A DNA stretch of 64,000 nucleotides, taken from NCBI RefSeq assembly GCF_034043675.1, contig NZ_JAXCLA010000002.1, forward strand, positions 434,001-498,000. Direction: 5' to 3'. Positions 17,402 through 26,238 of the stretch are shown one piece after another; the first letter of the stretch is position 1; each line of letters begins with the position of its first letter. Under the pieces are notes generated by a model, which ran no database searches, was not told where the DNA came from, and saw nothing but the letters and a program-made list of their open reading frames with translations. A program made the translations under genes and the position numbers. Origin of the DNA: KK5 sp034043675. Lineage in GTDB: Bacteria > Pseudomonadota > Gammaproteobacteria > Burkholderiales > Burkholderiaceae_C.

Positions 17402-17953
17402 ATGGACCAACAACAATCACCCGTCTATCACGGCACGACCATCGTCAGCGTGCGCCGTGGCAATCAGGTCGCCATCGGCGGCGATGGCCAGGTCACGCTG
17501 GGCACCATCGTCGTCAAGGCCAGCGCGCGCAAGGTGCGCAAGCTCTATCACGACAAGGTGCTGGCCGGCTTTGCCGGTGCCACGGCCGACGCGTTCACCT
17601 TGTTCGAGCGCTTCGAGGCCAAGCTGGAGAAGCACCAGGGCCACTTGGTGCGCGCGGCCGTCGAGCTGACGCGCGACTGGCGCACCGACCGCGTGCTGCG
17701 CCGGCTGGAGGCGATGCTGGCCGTCGCCGACAAGACCGCCTCGCTGATCATCACCGGCAACGGCGACGTGCTGGAGCCCGAACAGGGCATCGTCGCGATC
17801 GGTTCCGGCGGCGCCTATGCGCAGGCCGCCGCCAAGGCGCTGCTGAACCACAGCGAGCTGAGCGCGCAGGACATCGTCAAGCAGTCGCTGGTGATCGCCG
17901 GCGAGATCTGCATCTACACGAACCTGAACCACACGATCGAGGTTCTGGAATGA
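17402..17953 (+). CDS. hslV: ATP-dependent protease subunit HslV (ClpQ)
   Basis: This 183-residue threonine peptidase has the mature N-terminus at Thr12 of the encoded protein (HG-TTIVSVRRGNQVAIGGDG). The 11 residues before it (MDQQQSPVYHG) form a short propeptide; E. coli HslV has only Met. HslV forms the double-hexamer peptidase of the HslUV protease. The ATG at 17402 follows AGGAAG, and a start 13 codons upstream is less likely. It overlaps hslU by four bases. Confidence 0.95.
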   Translation: MDQQQSPVYHGTTIVSVRRGNQVAIGGDGQVTLGTIVVKASARKVRKLYHDKVLAGFAGATADAFTLFERFEAKLEKHQGHLVRAAVELTRDWRTDRVLRRLEAMLAVADKTASLIITGNGDVLEPEQGIVAIGSGGAYAQAAAKALLNHSELSAQDIVKQSLVIAGEICIYTNLNHTIEVLE

Positions 17954-19251
17954 GCTCGATGACGCCCCAAGAAATTGTTTCCGAACTGGACCGCCACATC
18001 GTCGGCCAGAACAAGGCCAAGCGCGCCGTCGCGATCGCGATGCGCAACCGCTGGCGCCGCCAGCGCGTCGACGAGAAGCTGCGCGGCGAGATCACGCCGA
18101 AGAACATCCTGATGATCGGCCCCACTGGTGTAGGCAAGACCGAGATCGCGCGCCGCCTGGCCAAGCTGGCCGGCGCGCCTTTCGTCAAGGTCGAGGCGAC
18201 CAAGTTCACCGAGGTCGGCTACGTCGGCAAGGACGTGGACTCGATCGTGCGCGACCTGGTCGAGGTGGCGATCAAGCAGGAGCGCGAGGTGCAGATGCGC
18301 GTGCAGCGCACCCGCGCCGAGGACGCCGCCGAGGAGCGCGTGCTCGACATCCTCGTGCCCGGCAGCGACGCCGAAAACCCGACCCGCCAGGCCATGCGCA
18401 AGCGCCTGCGCGAAGGCGCGATGGACGACAAGGACATCGAGGTCGAACTGCTCGAAGCCAAGCCGACGATGGAGATCCTCGGCCCCCAGGGCATGGAGGA
18501 GATGGCCGAGCAGCTCAAGGGCATGTTCGCCAACCTCGGCGGCAACAAGCGCAAGGCGCGCAAGCTGAAGATCGGCGAGGCGATGAAGCTGCTGGTCGAG
18601 GAAGAGTCCGCCAAGCTGCTGAACGAGGACGATATCAAGACCGCCGCGCTGGCCGCTGCGCAGGAGATGGGCATCGTCTTCATCGACGAGATCGACAAGG
18701 TCGCCAGCCGCGCCGAGCACGGCGGTGCCGACGTGTCCCGCCAGGGCGTGCAGCGCGACCTGCTGCCGCTGGTCGAGGGCACGACGGTCAACACCAAGTA
18801 CGGCATGGTGAAGACGGACCACATCCTCTTCATCGCCTCCGGCGCCTTCCACCTCTCCAAGCCCAGCGACCTGATCCCCGAGCTGCAGGGCCGCTTCCCG
18901 ATCCGCGTCGAGCTGGATTCGCTGTCGGTCGAGGACTTCGAGGCCATCCTGTCGAGCACGCACGCCAGCCTCGTCAAGCAATACCAGGCGCTGTTGGCGA
19001 CCGAAGGCGTGGCGCTGACCTTGCAGCCCGACGGCATCCGCCGCCTGGCGCAAATCGCCTTCGAGGTCAACGAGCGCACCGAGAACATCGGCGCGCGGCG
19101 CCTGTCCACCGTGATGGAACGCCTGCTCGACCAGATCAGCTTCGATGCGCCCAACCTCGGGGGTCAGGCCGTGAGCCTCGGCGCGGAAGAAGTCGACGCC
19201 AAGCTCGGCGAGCTGGCCAAGAACGAAGACCTCTCGCGCTTCATCCTCTGA
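17950..19251 (+). CDS. hslU: HslU (ClpY) AAA+ unfoldase
   Basis: This 433-residue protein has Walker A GPTGVGKT (about residues 57-64), the large I-domain, Walker B FIDEIDK (about 243-249), the sensor and arginine-finger region GARRLSTVMERLLD, and the C-terminal tail that docks into HslV. It unfolds substrates for HslV in the heat-shock response. The ATGA overlap with hslV couples their translation. Confidence 0.97.
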   Translation: MSSMTPQEIVSELDRHIVGQNKAKRAVAIAMRNRWRRQRVDEKLRGEITPKNILMIGPTGVGKTEIARRLAKLAGAPFVKVEATKFTEVGYVGKDVDSIVRDLVEVAIKQEREVQMRVQRTRAEDAAEERVLDILVPGSDAENPTRQAMRKRLREGAMDDKDIEVELLEAKPTMEILGPQGMEEMAEQLKGMFANLGGNKRKARKLKIGEAMKLLVEEESAKLLNEDDIKTAALAAAQEMGIVFIDEIDKVASRAEHGGADVSRQGVQRDLLPLVEGTTVNTKYGMVKTDHILFIASGAFHLSKPSDLIPELQGRFPIRVELDSLSVEDFEAILSSTHASLVKQYQALLATEGVALTLQPDGIRRLAQIAFEVNERTENIGARRLSTVMERLLDQISFDAPNLGGQAVSLGAEEVDAKLGELAKNEDLSRFIL

Positions 19252-19255
19252 AGCG

Positions 19256-19280
19256 AAGCGCCGCCGCCGGCTTGGCGCTT
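19256..19280. terminator. hairpin between convergent hslU and coaX
   Basis: AAGCGCC (19256-19262) and GGCGCTT (19274-19280) can pair around an 11-base loop in the 31-base gap between the two convergent stop codons. There is no T-run, so any termination would be weak or Rho-assisted. Confidence 0.4.
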
Positions 19281-19282
19281 GG

Positions 19283-20053
19283 CTAGAGCGCCAGCCGGTG
19301 CGACTGCAGCGCCAGCAGCCCGTCGAACAGCAGCGGCTCGATCAGTTCGTGCGCCACGGCGTCGAGCGCGGGTGAGACCTTCCAGCCCGCGCCACCGGTC
19401 ATCAGCGTCAGCGGCTCATGGCCCGCGCGCTGCGTCAGGTGGCGGTGCATGCGCTCGATGGCGCCGGTGATCGCGTAGTTGCCGCCGCTGGTCAGTGCGT
19501 CCGAGGTGTTGGTCGGGAACTCCCGCACCTCGCCGGTCGGCACGCGCAGGCCAGCCGTGCCGCCTTCCAGCGCGCGCAGCATGATGCCGTGGCCTGGGAG
19601 GATCAGGCCGCCGAGGAAGTGGCCGGCGGCGTCGATGGCGTCCACCGTCACCGCCGTACCCACCATCACCACCAGGCAGGCTCGCTCGACGCCGCGCTGC
19701 AGCACGTGCCAGCGCGCGCCGATGTGGGCGACGAAGCGGTCGGTGCCGAGGCGGGCCGGGTGGTCGTAGCCGTTGGTCACCCCGCCGGCAGCGGCACTGG
19801 AGACGACCCAGCGCGGCGTGATGTCCCACAGCTCCAGTTGCTCCTCGACACGGCGGCGTACCGCGTCGCCGGCCACATTGCAGCCGAGCACGCTGTGCGG
19901 CACCGGCAGGCCCTTCCAGTCGCCCTCAGCCAGTTGCTCGATGTTCTCGAGGAACACGGCACCATGCGCGAGCGTCGCTGCACCCGGCTGGGGCGAGGCA
20001 TAAAGCGCCCACTTGAGGCGGGTGTTGCCGATGTCGATGGCCAGGAAGCTCAT
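19283..20053 (-). CDS. coaX: type III pantothenate kinase
   Basis: This 256-residue protein of the ASKHA fold begins MSFLAIDIGNTRLKWAL, with the DxGNT phosphate motif, and contains GTAVTVDAIDAAGHFLGG. It phosphorylates pantothenate, the first step of coenzyme A synthesis, and the type III enzyme is not inhibited by CoA. I placed the start at 20053 from family alignment; an upstream in-frame ATG at 20113 would add 20 atypical residues. Neither has a strong Shine-Dalgarno sequence. Confidence 0.92.
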   Translation of the reverse strand: MSFLAIDIGNTRLKWALYASPQPGAATLAHGAVFLENIEQLAEGDWKGLPVPHSVLGCNVAGDAVRRRVEEQLELWDITPRWVVSSAAAGGVTNGYDHPARLGTDRFVAHIGARWHVLQRGVERACLVVMVGTAVTVDAIDAAGHFLGGLILPGHGIMLRALEGGTAGLRVPTGEVREFPTNTSDALTSGGNYAITGAIERMHRHLTQRAGHEPLTLMTGGAGWKVSPALDAVAHELIEPLLFDGLLALQSHRLAL

Positions 20054-20120
20054 GGAAGGGAGAAGTGTTGAAGATGACAACTTTGGCAGCCTAACAGCAT
20101 CCCGCGGTGTCATCAGCGCT

Positions 20121-20147
20121 TCAAATTGGGGCGCTAGGCGCCGATAC
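20121..20147 (+). promoter_or_regulatory. sigma-28 (FliA) type promoter for the chemoreceptor gene
   Basis: TCAAATTG (20121-20128) and GCCGATAC (20140-20147) are separated by 11 bases, close to the flagellar sigma factor consensus (TCAAGTTT-N11/12-GCCGATAA). The start point would be near 20155, leaving about an 80-base leader before the ATG at 20236. It fits co-expression of the receptor with the flagellar regulon. Confidence 0.65.
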
Positions 20148-20235
20148 TTCCTCTGAGAGACACACGGACCCGGAAGCTCAGCGCGCGCAGTCTATCGGGT
20201 CAGAGACGCGACAACCCCAGACAAGAAAGCAAACG

Positions 20236-21999
20236 ATGAAATCAATGTCCATCGCGGCCAAGCTCTGGCTGCCCGTCCTGGTTCTGGCGATCGTTGTCGT
20301 GCTGATGACCGCGGCCTCGTCGATACGCACGCGCGGCCTGCTGGAGCAGGCGCAGACCCAGCAGCAGGAGCAGCAGCGCAAATTCGAACTCTCCCTGCGC
20401 TGGCGCGGCCTGACCGAGACCAACGCCGCCCGCGCGGCCGCGGGCATCCTCAGCGCCGATCCCGCCGTGGCGCAGGCCCTGAAGCCCGAGATCGACGCGA
20501 CGACGGCCAAGATCTCCGAGATGCAGAAGGAGATCGACGCAATCGCGGTCAGCGAGGCCGAGAAGACCGCGTTGGCCAAGATCGCTGCGAAGCGCACGGA
20601 CTACATCGCCATCCGCGGCGAGGTCACCAAGCTCAAGGCTGGCGGCGATGCCGCCGGCGCCAACGCCGCGTTGAAGGAACGGATGCTGCCGGCCGTCGCC
20701 AGCTATCTGGACGCCCAGCAGGATTTCGCCAACCTGCAGAAGGACCGCTCGGACGCGCTGCGCCAGGAAGCCGGCGACGCGCGCATGCGCAGTGTCTGGA
20801 TGTCCGGCGGCATCATGATCGTGATCGTGATCGGTCTGGCCGTCGGCACCTTGCTGCTGGTGCGCGAGATCAGCCGCCCGCTGGCCGAGCTGGCCAGCCA
20901 GGCCGAGCGCATCGGTGGCGGCGACCTCAGCGGCCCGATCGACACCGCGCGCAAGGACGAGATCGGCGGCGTGCAGCGCGCGCTGGCCGCAATGCAGGAC
21001 TCATTGAACCGCGTCGTCGGCGAGGTGCGCCACAGCGCGGACAGCATCCAGACCGCCAGCTCCGAGATCGCCACCGGCAACCAGGACCTGAGCCAGCGCA
21101 CCGAACAGACCGCCTCCAACCTGCAGCAGACCGCCAGCTCGATGACGCAGCTCACCGGCGCCGTGCGCCAGAGCGCCGACAGCGCCGCCACGGCTAATCA
21201 GCTGGCAGCCAACGCAGCGCAGGTCGCGCAGCGCGGCGGCGAGGTCGTCGGCCAAGTGGTCTCGACGATGGACGAGATCAACGCCAGCTCAAAGAAGATC
21301 AACGACATCATCGGTGTGATCGATGGCATCGCCTTCCAGACCAACATCCTCGCGCTGAACGCCGCGGTGGAGGCCGCGCGCGCCGGCGAGCAGGGCCGCG
21401 GCTTCGCCGTCGTGGCCGGCGAGGTGCGCAGCCTCGCACAACGCAGCGCCGAGGCGGCGCGCGAGATCAAGGCGCTGATCGGCAGCAGCGTCGACAAGGT
21501 CGAGACCGGCGCTCGGCTGGTTCAGGACGCGGGCAGCACGATGACGGAGATCGTCGCCAGCGTCGGCCGGGTCGGCGACATCATCGGCGAGATCCGCGCC
21601 AGTACCGTCGAGCAGAGCGACGGCATCAGTTCCGTCAACGGCGCTGTCGGCCAGCTGGACCAGATGACGCAGCAGAACGCGGCGCTGGTCGAGCAGAGCG
21701 CGGCCGCCGCCGAGTCGCTGCGCGAGCAGGCGCGCAAGCTGGCCGGGCTGGTCAGCGGCTTCAAGCTGCAGGATGGCGGCACGCGCGTCGCCGTGGCACT
21801 GGCGCCGGCGCCGATGCCCGCGCGTGCGGCCTCGCCCGCACCGGCTGCGGTCAAGAGCGCGAGCAAGCCGCTCGCCACTGCAGTCGCCAAGAAGGCAGCC
21901 GCGAAACCTGCCGTCAGCGCGCCCCGCCCCACCAAGCCCGCGGCAGCCCCCGTCGCGCCAGCGCCGGCGCCGTCCGACGGCGATTGGGAAACCTTCTGA
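20236..21999 (+). CDS. methyl-accepting chemotaxis protein
   Basis: This 587-residue receptor has TM1 at about 8-28, a periplasmic helical ligand domain (about 29-190), TM2 (about 193-214), HAMP (about 215-270) and a signalling domain with the conserved hairpin tip (NAAVEAARAGEQGRGFAVVA). It ends in an Ala/Pro linker and the C-terminal pentapeptide DWETF, which matches the NWETF tether that recruits CheR and CheB to E. coli receptors. It is therefore likely to be a high-abundance receptor that assists adaptation. The ligand is unknown. It has its own sigma-28-like promoter. Confidence 0.93.
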   Translation: MKSMSIAAKLWLPVLVLAIVVVLMTAASSIRTRGLLEQAQTQQQEQQRKFELSLRWRGLTETNAARAAAGILSADPAVAQALKPEIDATTAKISEMQKEIDAIAVSEAEKTALAKIAAKRTDYIAIRGEVTKLKAGGDAAGANAALKERMLPAVASYLDAQQDFANLQKDRSDALRQEAGDARMRSVWMSGGIMIVIVIGLAVGTLLLVREISRPLAELASQAERIGGGDLSGPIDTARKDEIGGVQRALAAMQDSLNRVVGEVRHSADSIQTASSEIATGNQDLSQRTEQTASNLQQTASSMTQLTGAVRQSADSAATANQLAANAAQVAQRGGEVVGQVVSTMDEINASSKKINDIIGVIDGIAFQTNILALNAAVEAARAGEQGRGFAVVAGEVRSLAQRSAEAAREIKALIGSSVDKVETGARLVQDAGSTMTEIVASVGRVGDIIGEIRASTVEQSDGISSVNGAVGQLDQMTQQNAALVEQSAAAAESLREQARKLAGLVSGFKLQDGGTRVAVALAPAPMPARAASPAPAAVKSASKPLATAVAKKAAAKPAVSAPRPTKPAAAPVAPAPAPSDGDWETF

Positions 22000-22587
22000 T
22001 CAGAGCTTGCCCAGCCCCTGCAGCGCCGCGTGCTGCAGCAGCATGATCGTCTTGCCGTCCTGGATGCGGCCATCGGCCACCATGGCCAGCGCCTCGTCCA
22101 GCAGCAGCTCCAGCACTTCGATGTCCTCGCCCTCGCCGGCTTCACCGCCGCCCTGGGTGACACGATCGGCGCTCTCGTAGGCGGCGACGAAGAAGTGCAG
22201 CTTCTCGGTCACCGAGCCGGGGCTCATATAGGCCTCGAAGACCTTGCGCGGCTGCCGGATCCGGTAGCCCGTTTCCTCGGCGGCCTCGCGGCGGATGCAG
22301 GTCTCGGGCTCGTCGCCGTCCAGCAGCCCCGCGCAGGCTTCGATCAGCATGCCGTCCGCGCAGCCATTCACATAGGCCGGCATACGGAACTGCCGCGTCA
22401 GCACCACCGTGCCCGCCGCCGCGTTGAACAGCAATAGCACCGCGCCGTTGCCGCGGTCGTAGGTCTCGCGATGCTGGCGCTGCCAGCTGCCGTCGCTGCG
22501 ACGCCAGTCGAAGGCGATCGTCTTCAGCGTGTACCAGTTGTCGGAGAGCAGGCGTTCCTCGATGACGCGCACTCGGTCGTTTTTCAT
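22000..22587 (-). CDS. nudK: Nudix hydrolase, NudK-like (GDP-mannose pyrophosphatase)
   Basis: This 195-residue protein has the Nudix box GLLDGDEPETCIRREAAEET (GX5EX7REUXEEXGU form, about residues 85-107) and the NudK-type N-terminus with LSDNWYTLKTIAFDWRR. It probably cleaves GDP-mannose or related nucleotide sugars in the cytosol. The start at 22587 is chosen because MKNDRVRVIEERLL fits the family; 14 extra upstream residues are open. Its stop abuts the chemoreceptor stop and its start faces a DeoR gene. Confidence 0.85.
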   Translation of the reverse strand: MKNDRVRVIEERLLSDNWYTLKTIAFDWRRSDGSWQRQHRETYDRGNGAVLLLFNAAAGTVVLTRQFRMPAYVNGCADGMLIEACAGLLDGDEPETCIRREAAEETGYRIRQPRKVFEAYMSPGSVTEKLHFFVAAYESADRVTQGGGEAGEGEDIEVLELLLDEALAMVADGRIQDGKTIMLLQHAALQGLGKL

Positions 22588-22608
22588 ACAAGCACTTTCA
22601 TGTATAAA

Positions 22609-22626
22609 CGTGCAATTTCGTGCAAT
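22609..22626. promoter_or_regulatory. possible operator: CGTGCAAT repeated one helical turn apart
   Basis: CGTGCAAT occurs at 22609-22616 and 22619-22626, with a 10-base period, in the 50-base gap between nudK and the divergent DeoR gene. This phasing suits a regulator binding one face of the helix, perhaps the DeoR protein itself. The pattern is the only evidence. Confidence 0.35.
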
Positions 22627-22637
22627 CACTGTAGACC

Positions 22638-23402
22638 ATGCTGACCGTTCAACGCAAGCAGTTGCTGATGTCCCGCCTGGCCGCCGAGGGCCGACTCGTC
22701 GCCAAGGACCTGGCCGCCGAGCTGGAGACCTCCGAGGACACGATCCGCCGCGACCTGCGCGAGCTCGCTGCCGCCGGCAAGCTGCAGCGCGTGCACGGCG
22801 GCGCCCTGCCCGCCTCGGCCGCGCTGGCCGACCTGCGCGGGCGCGAGAGCGTCTCGGTGGACGACAAGGTCGCGCTGGGCCGCCACGGCGCCGCGCTGAT
22901 CGAGGACGGCATGGTCGTCATCCTCGACGGCGGCACCACCGCGATCCAGCTCGCCCGCCAGCTGCGCCCCGGCCTGCGCGCGACCATCGTCACGCACAGC
23001 CCCAACGTCGCCATCGAGGCGGCCGTCCATCCCCAGCTGGAGATCCTGGTGCTCGGCGGCCGGCTGTTCCGGCACTCGATGGTCAACGTCGGCGCCGCAG
23101 TGATCGACGCGGCCTCGCGGCTGCGCGCCGATCTCTACTTCATGGGCGTCACTGGCGTGCACCCGGAAGCGGGCCTGACGACCGGCGATGCCGAGGAGGC
23201 CGCCGTCAAGAACGCGCTGCACAAGCGCACGGCGGAAACGGTGGTGCTCGCCTCGGCCGAAAAACTGCTGGCCGCCTCGCCCTTCCTGGTCGCGCCGCTG
23301 GGCGAAATCGCCCGCCTCGTCGTGCCGGCTGCCACCCCTGCCAAGACCTTGCGTGCGCTGAAGGTCGCTGCCGTCAGCGTCGAGCGCTGCGAAAGGACAT
23401 GA
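22638..23402 (+). CDS. DeoR/GlpR family transcriptional regulator
   Basis: This 254-residue protein has a DeoR HTH (residues 1-57, LAAELETSEDTIRRDLRELA) followed by the sugar-phosphate-sensing DeoRC domain (GGTTAIQLARQL and VGAAVIDAASRLRADLYFMG). Such regulators repress sugar or polyol catabolic genes until a phosphorylated sugar binds. No sugar operon is adjacent. It is coupled to the downstream SLOG-like gene (ATGA overlap) and divergent from nudK, so those two are its likely targets. Confidence 0.88.
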   Translation: MLTVQRKQLLMSRLAAEGRLVAKDLAAELETSEDTIRRDLRELAAAGKLQRVHGGALPASAALADLRGRESVSVDDKVALGRHGAALIEDGMVVILDGGTTAIQLARQLRPGLRATIVTHSPNVAIEAAVHPQLEILVLGGRLFRHSMVNVGAAVIDAASRLRADLYFMGVTGVHPEAGLTTGDAEEAAVKNALHKRTAETVVLASAEKLLAASPFLVAPLGEIARLVVPAATPAKTLRALKVAAVSVERCERT

Positions 23403-23923
23403 CGATGACGACGCACTCTGCGATCCGCCAGCCCCAGGTCTGCGTGTTGGGCAGCGCCGAGCCCGGCTCCGCCGCCTACGAGCTGGCCGGCGCCGCCGGC
23501 GAACTGATGGCGAAGCTCGGCATCACCCTGGTCAGCGGCTGCGGCAGTCCCGCCACCCGCGTGGCGGCGGAGCGCGCGGTCGCGGCCGGTGGCCGGGTGC
23601 TGTCCATCATCCCCTCCGACCAGATGCCACCACCCGACTGGCCCGCCACCATCGTCGTCCCCTGCGGCATGGGCGATGCGCGCAACCTGCTGATGGCGCT
23701 GGCCGGCGACGCCTGCCTGGTCATCGGCGGGCGCGCGGGCACGATCTCGGAGGTCTGCCTGGCTTGGTTGCACCGCCGGCCGCTGCTGCCGCTGGTGGGT
23801 TGCGGCGGTTGGTCCGACAGGCTGCTGGACAACCCACCGGATGAGCGTCGCAACTCGCCGATCCTGCCTTGGGGCAGCGTTGGGGAGTTGGAGTGGCGGT
23901 TGCGGGAATTGACTCTGGTCTGA
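23399..23923 (+). CDS. LOG/TIGR00725-like Rossmann protein (SLOG fold)
   Basis: This 174-residue protein has a nucleotide-binding Rossmann layout: VCVLGSAEPGS at the start, a GCGSPATRVAAERAVAAGG segment and VIGGRAGTISEVCLA, the diagnostic GGxGTxxE-type loop. Relatives include LOG phosphoribohydrolases and SLOG sensor proteins. The exact substrate is unknown; a nucleotide or nucleotide-sugar ligand is likely. The ATG overlaps the DeoR stop (ATGA) and is preceded by AAAGGAC. Confidence 0.75.
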   Translation: MTMTTHSAIRQPQVCVLGSAEPGSAAYELAGAAGELMAKLGITLVSGCGSPATRVAAERAVAAGGRVLSIIPSDQMPPPDWPATIVVPCGMGDARNLLMALAGDACLVIGGRAGTISEVCLAWLHRRPLLPLVGCGGWSDRLLDNPPDERRNSPILPWGSVGELEWRLRELTLV

Positions 23924-23946
23924 GCTCTCTGCGGCGGTCTTTTGCT

Positions 23947-24491
23947 ACGGTGCCGGGTCTCGCCCCGGCGGGCGACTCACTTTCTTGGGCGCCCAAGAAA
24001 GTAAGCAAAGAAACCGCCCCTGCTGCGCCGCCCTCCGCTTCGCTGCGGGTCCCCTGCGATGCTCGAAGCCCGGGGCCGCGCCAAACTCGCTGCGCTACGC
24101 TCCGCTCAGACAAGCGGCGCGAAGCATGTCTACGAAGCGCGCTTCGCGCGCGCCCCGGACTTCTGTGCTTCTCGGCGGCGCAGAAGGGGAACCCCCAACA
24201 GCCGAATACCCGACGACTCGCCGCGCTTCGTGCATTTGGCTGTTCGGGCCCCTTGTGCAGCCGCCGAGAAGCGCAGCGGCTTGGGACCGTGAGCGAAGCG
24301 AACCTCGTGATCTGACTTCGCGCCGTCTGTCTGAGCGTAGCGCAGCGAGTTTGGCGCGGAGCCCAAGTCGCGAGCATCGCAGGGCACCCGACCCCAGGGA
24401 GGGCGGCGGAAGCAGGGTCGCCTTTCTTTGCTTACTTTCTTTGGCGAAGCAAAGAAAGTGAGTCGCCCGCCGGGGCGAGTCCCGGCACCGT
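23947..24491. repeat. 545-bp foldback (imperfect inverted repeat) element, no gene
   Basis: The block reads almost the same on both strands around a centre near 24219. The outer arms carry ACGGTGCCGGG and its inverse, then GGCGACTCACTTTCTT and its inverse. Each arm has a smaller hairpin inside: a perfect 24-bp palindrome at 23979-24002 (half ACTTTCTTGGGC), and ACTTTCTTTG/CAAAGAAAGT at 24434-24459. Inner arms with GCTTCTCGGCGGC also pair. Apparent reading frames inside are by-products of the symmetry. It fills the gap between the SLOG gene and the phosphoesterase and may act on both their 3' ends. Confidence 0.8.
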
Positions 24492-24523
24492 GGCGAACGA
24501 CAACACCACGCCAGAACTACCCG

Positions 24524-26176
24524 TCACCCCAGCTCCAACGCGCTCGTCAGATCCCCCAGCAAGACCTGCCCCCGCGCCCGCATCGCATCGTCCCTCCGCT
24601 TCACCCCAGGCAGCGGCTCCAGGCCATGAACGCGGGTGATCAGACGAATGATGGCGTTGGTGTCCATGTCGGTGTGGTCGACGACACCCTTCTTCGCATG
24701 CGGGGAGATGACGATGGCCGGGATGCGCGAGCCGGGGCCCCAGCGGTCGCCCTCGGGCGGCGCGACGTGGTCCCACCAGCCGCCGTTCTCGTCCACCGTG
24801 ACGATGACTACCATGTCGGACCACTGCGGGCTTTTCTCCAGCCGCTCGATCACGTGGGCGATGTGGGCGTCGCCGCTGGCCACGTCCGCATAGCCGGCGT
24901 GCATGTTCAGGTTGCCCTGCGGCTTGTAGAAGCTGACGGCGGGCAGCTTGCCGGCGTCGATGGCGGCGAGGAAATGATTGGTCCTCGGGTCGTCGCCGAG
25001 GCCTGCGTCGCGCAGGTGCTCGGCGCGGGCCGCGGTACCGGGCGCGTAGTTGCGGTAGTAGTTGAAGGGCTGGTGGTGCTCCTGGAAGTTCGGCACCTCG
25101 CCGTCGCCCTGCTGGCCTTCGTGTGCCAGTGCCGCGGCCCAGGCGCCGCTCCACCAGGCCCAGGAGATGCCCTTGGCGGAGAGGCGGTCGCCGATCGTCG
25201 CGTCCTCCTGCGGCGGCAGCACGCCGGGGTTGCGCGGATCGGCCAGCGCGGGGTCGCCGCCGGGCGCGGGCTTCACGTAGCTCGGCTGGTAGGGCGGCGC
25301 CATCGTGTTGACGGCGTAGCCATCCGGCGTCAGCGTGCCGTCGCGCTCGAAGCGCGGCGGGCCGTCGAGCGCCGAGGCCGGCGACTCCTTGCGCAGCTTC
25401 AGCCGCGTGCCTTTCGGGTCATCGCCCTCGACCTCGCAGATCAAGCGTTTGACCGGACCGTCCTTCGCGTCCTTGACGAAGGGCGGCTGAGCCGAGATCA
25501 GGAAGATGTGGTTCATCCACGAGCCGCCGAAGGCGGACATGAAGAAGCGGTCGCACAGCACGTAGCGCTTGGCCACCTCGGCCAGCTTCAGCGAGCCGCT
25601 GCCGGGGCCGTAGTGGCCCATCACCAGCGCGCCGGAATCGCCCCAGGCGACGAACTGGTCGTTGCGCCCGCCGTTGATCTGCATCTGGTTCTGGTAGAAG
25701 CGGTGCGTCAGGTCGCGCGTGATGACGCCCAGCGGCAGCGGCTTGCCGGCCGCATCGGCCAGTCTGAACGGCGCGTTCGGCAGACCGGCGATCTGCGACT
25801 CGTCGATCGCATAGGGCGTGCCGTCCACCGTCTGCTTGTGCGGCACCAGGCCTCCCCAGATCTTCGGCAGCTGCGGCAGCGGCGCGCCGTCGCGGTCGCG
25901 CTGGGCGGCGCGTGCGCGGGTGATGTCGGCCAGCGGCTGGGCCTGGCCGGGAAACTGCGCGAACAGGTTGTTGAAGCTGCGGTTCTCGCCGTAGATCACC
26001 ACGATGGTCTTCACGCGCTGGCGCAGCGCGCGGTCCTCCGCGGCCGCTGCGGCGGCCACGGCAGCGGCATCCACGCCCAGCAGGCCCGCGCCCGCCGCGG
26101 CCAGCGTGCCGACGAGCACACGGCGGCGCTCCGGGTCGAATGGCTGCTGCAGGTCCTGGTCGTCGCTCGTCTTCAT
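24524..26176 (-). CDS. Tat-exported phosphoesterase (phospholipase C/AcpA-like)
   Basis: This 550-residue protein has a twin-arginine-type signal (RRRVLVGTLAAAGAGLLG, about residues 17-34) and an alkaline-phosphatase-superfamily phosphoesterase domain. Key segments are IYGENRSFNNLF (metal/nucleophile region), GHYGPGSG and VTVDENGGWWDHVAPP with the late Asp/His ligands. This family includes acid phosphatase AcpA and phospholipases C, and the substrate cannot be fixed here. It is probably periplasmic or secreted. The gene ends beside the foldback repeat. Confidence 0.85.
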   Translation of the reverse strand: MKTSDDQDLQQPFDPERRRVLVGTLAAAGAGLLGVDAAAVAAAAAAEDRALRQRVKTIVVIYGENRSFNNLFAQFPGQAQPLADITRARAAQRDRDGAPLPQLPKIWGGLVPHKQTVDGTPYAIDESQIAGLPNAPFRLADAAGKPLPLGVITRDLTHRFYQNQMQINGGRNDQFVAWGDSGALVMGHYGPGSGSLKLAEVAKRYVLCDRFFMSAFGGSWMNHIFLISAQPPFVKDAKDGPVKRLICEVEGDDPKGTRLKLRKESPASALDGPPRFERDGTLTPDGYAVNTMAPPYQPSYVKPAPGGDPALADPRNPGVLPPQEDATIGDRLSAKGISWAWWSGAWAAALAHEGQQGDGEVPNFQEHHQPFNYYRNYAPGTAARAEHLRDAGLGDDPRTNHFLAAIDAGKLPAVSFYKPQGNLNMHAGYADVASGDAHIAHVIERLEKSPQWSDMVVIVTVDENGGWWDHVAPPEGDRWGPGSRIPAIVISPHAKKGVVDHTDMDTNAIIRLITRVHGLEPLPGVKRRDDAMRARGQVLLGDLTSALELG

Positions 26177-26238
26177 GATGGTCTTGTTCCCTTCCGCCGC
26201 TGGGGCGGGCTCATCATAAGGACAGCGCTGGATGAGAT

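Noticed and set aside
23985..24377. Several 77-158-residue frames inside the foldback repeat
   Set aside because: Frames appear on both strands as mirror images of one another because of the inverted symmetry; none has a Shine-Dalgarno sequence or codon bias.
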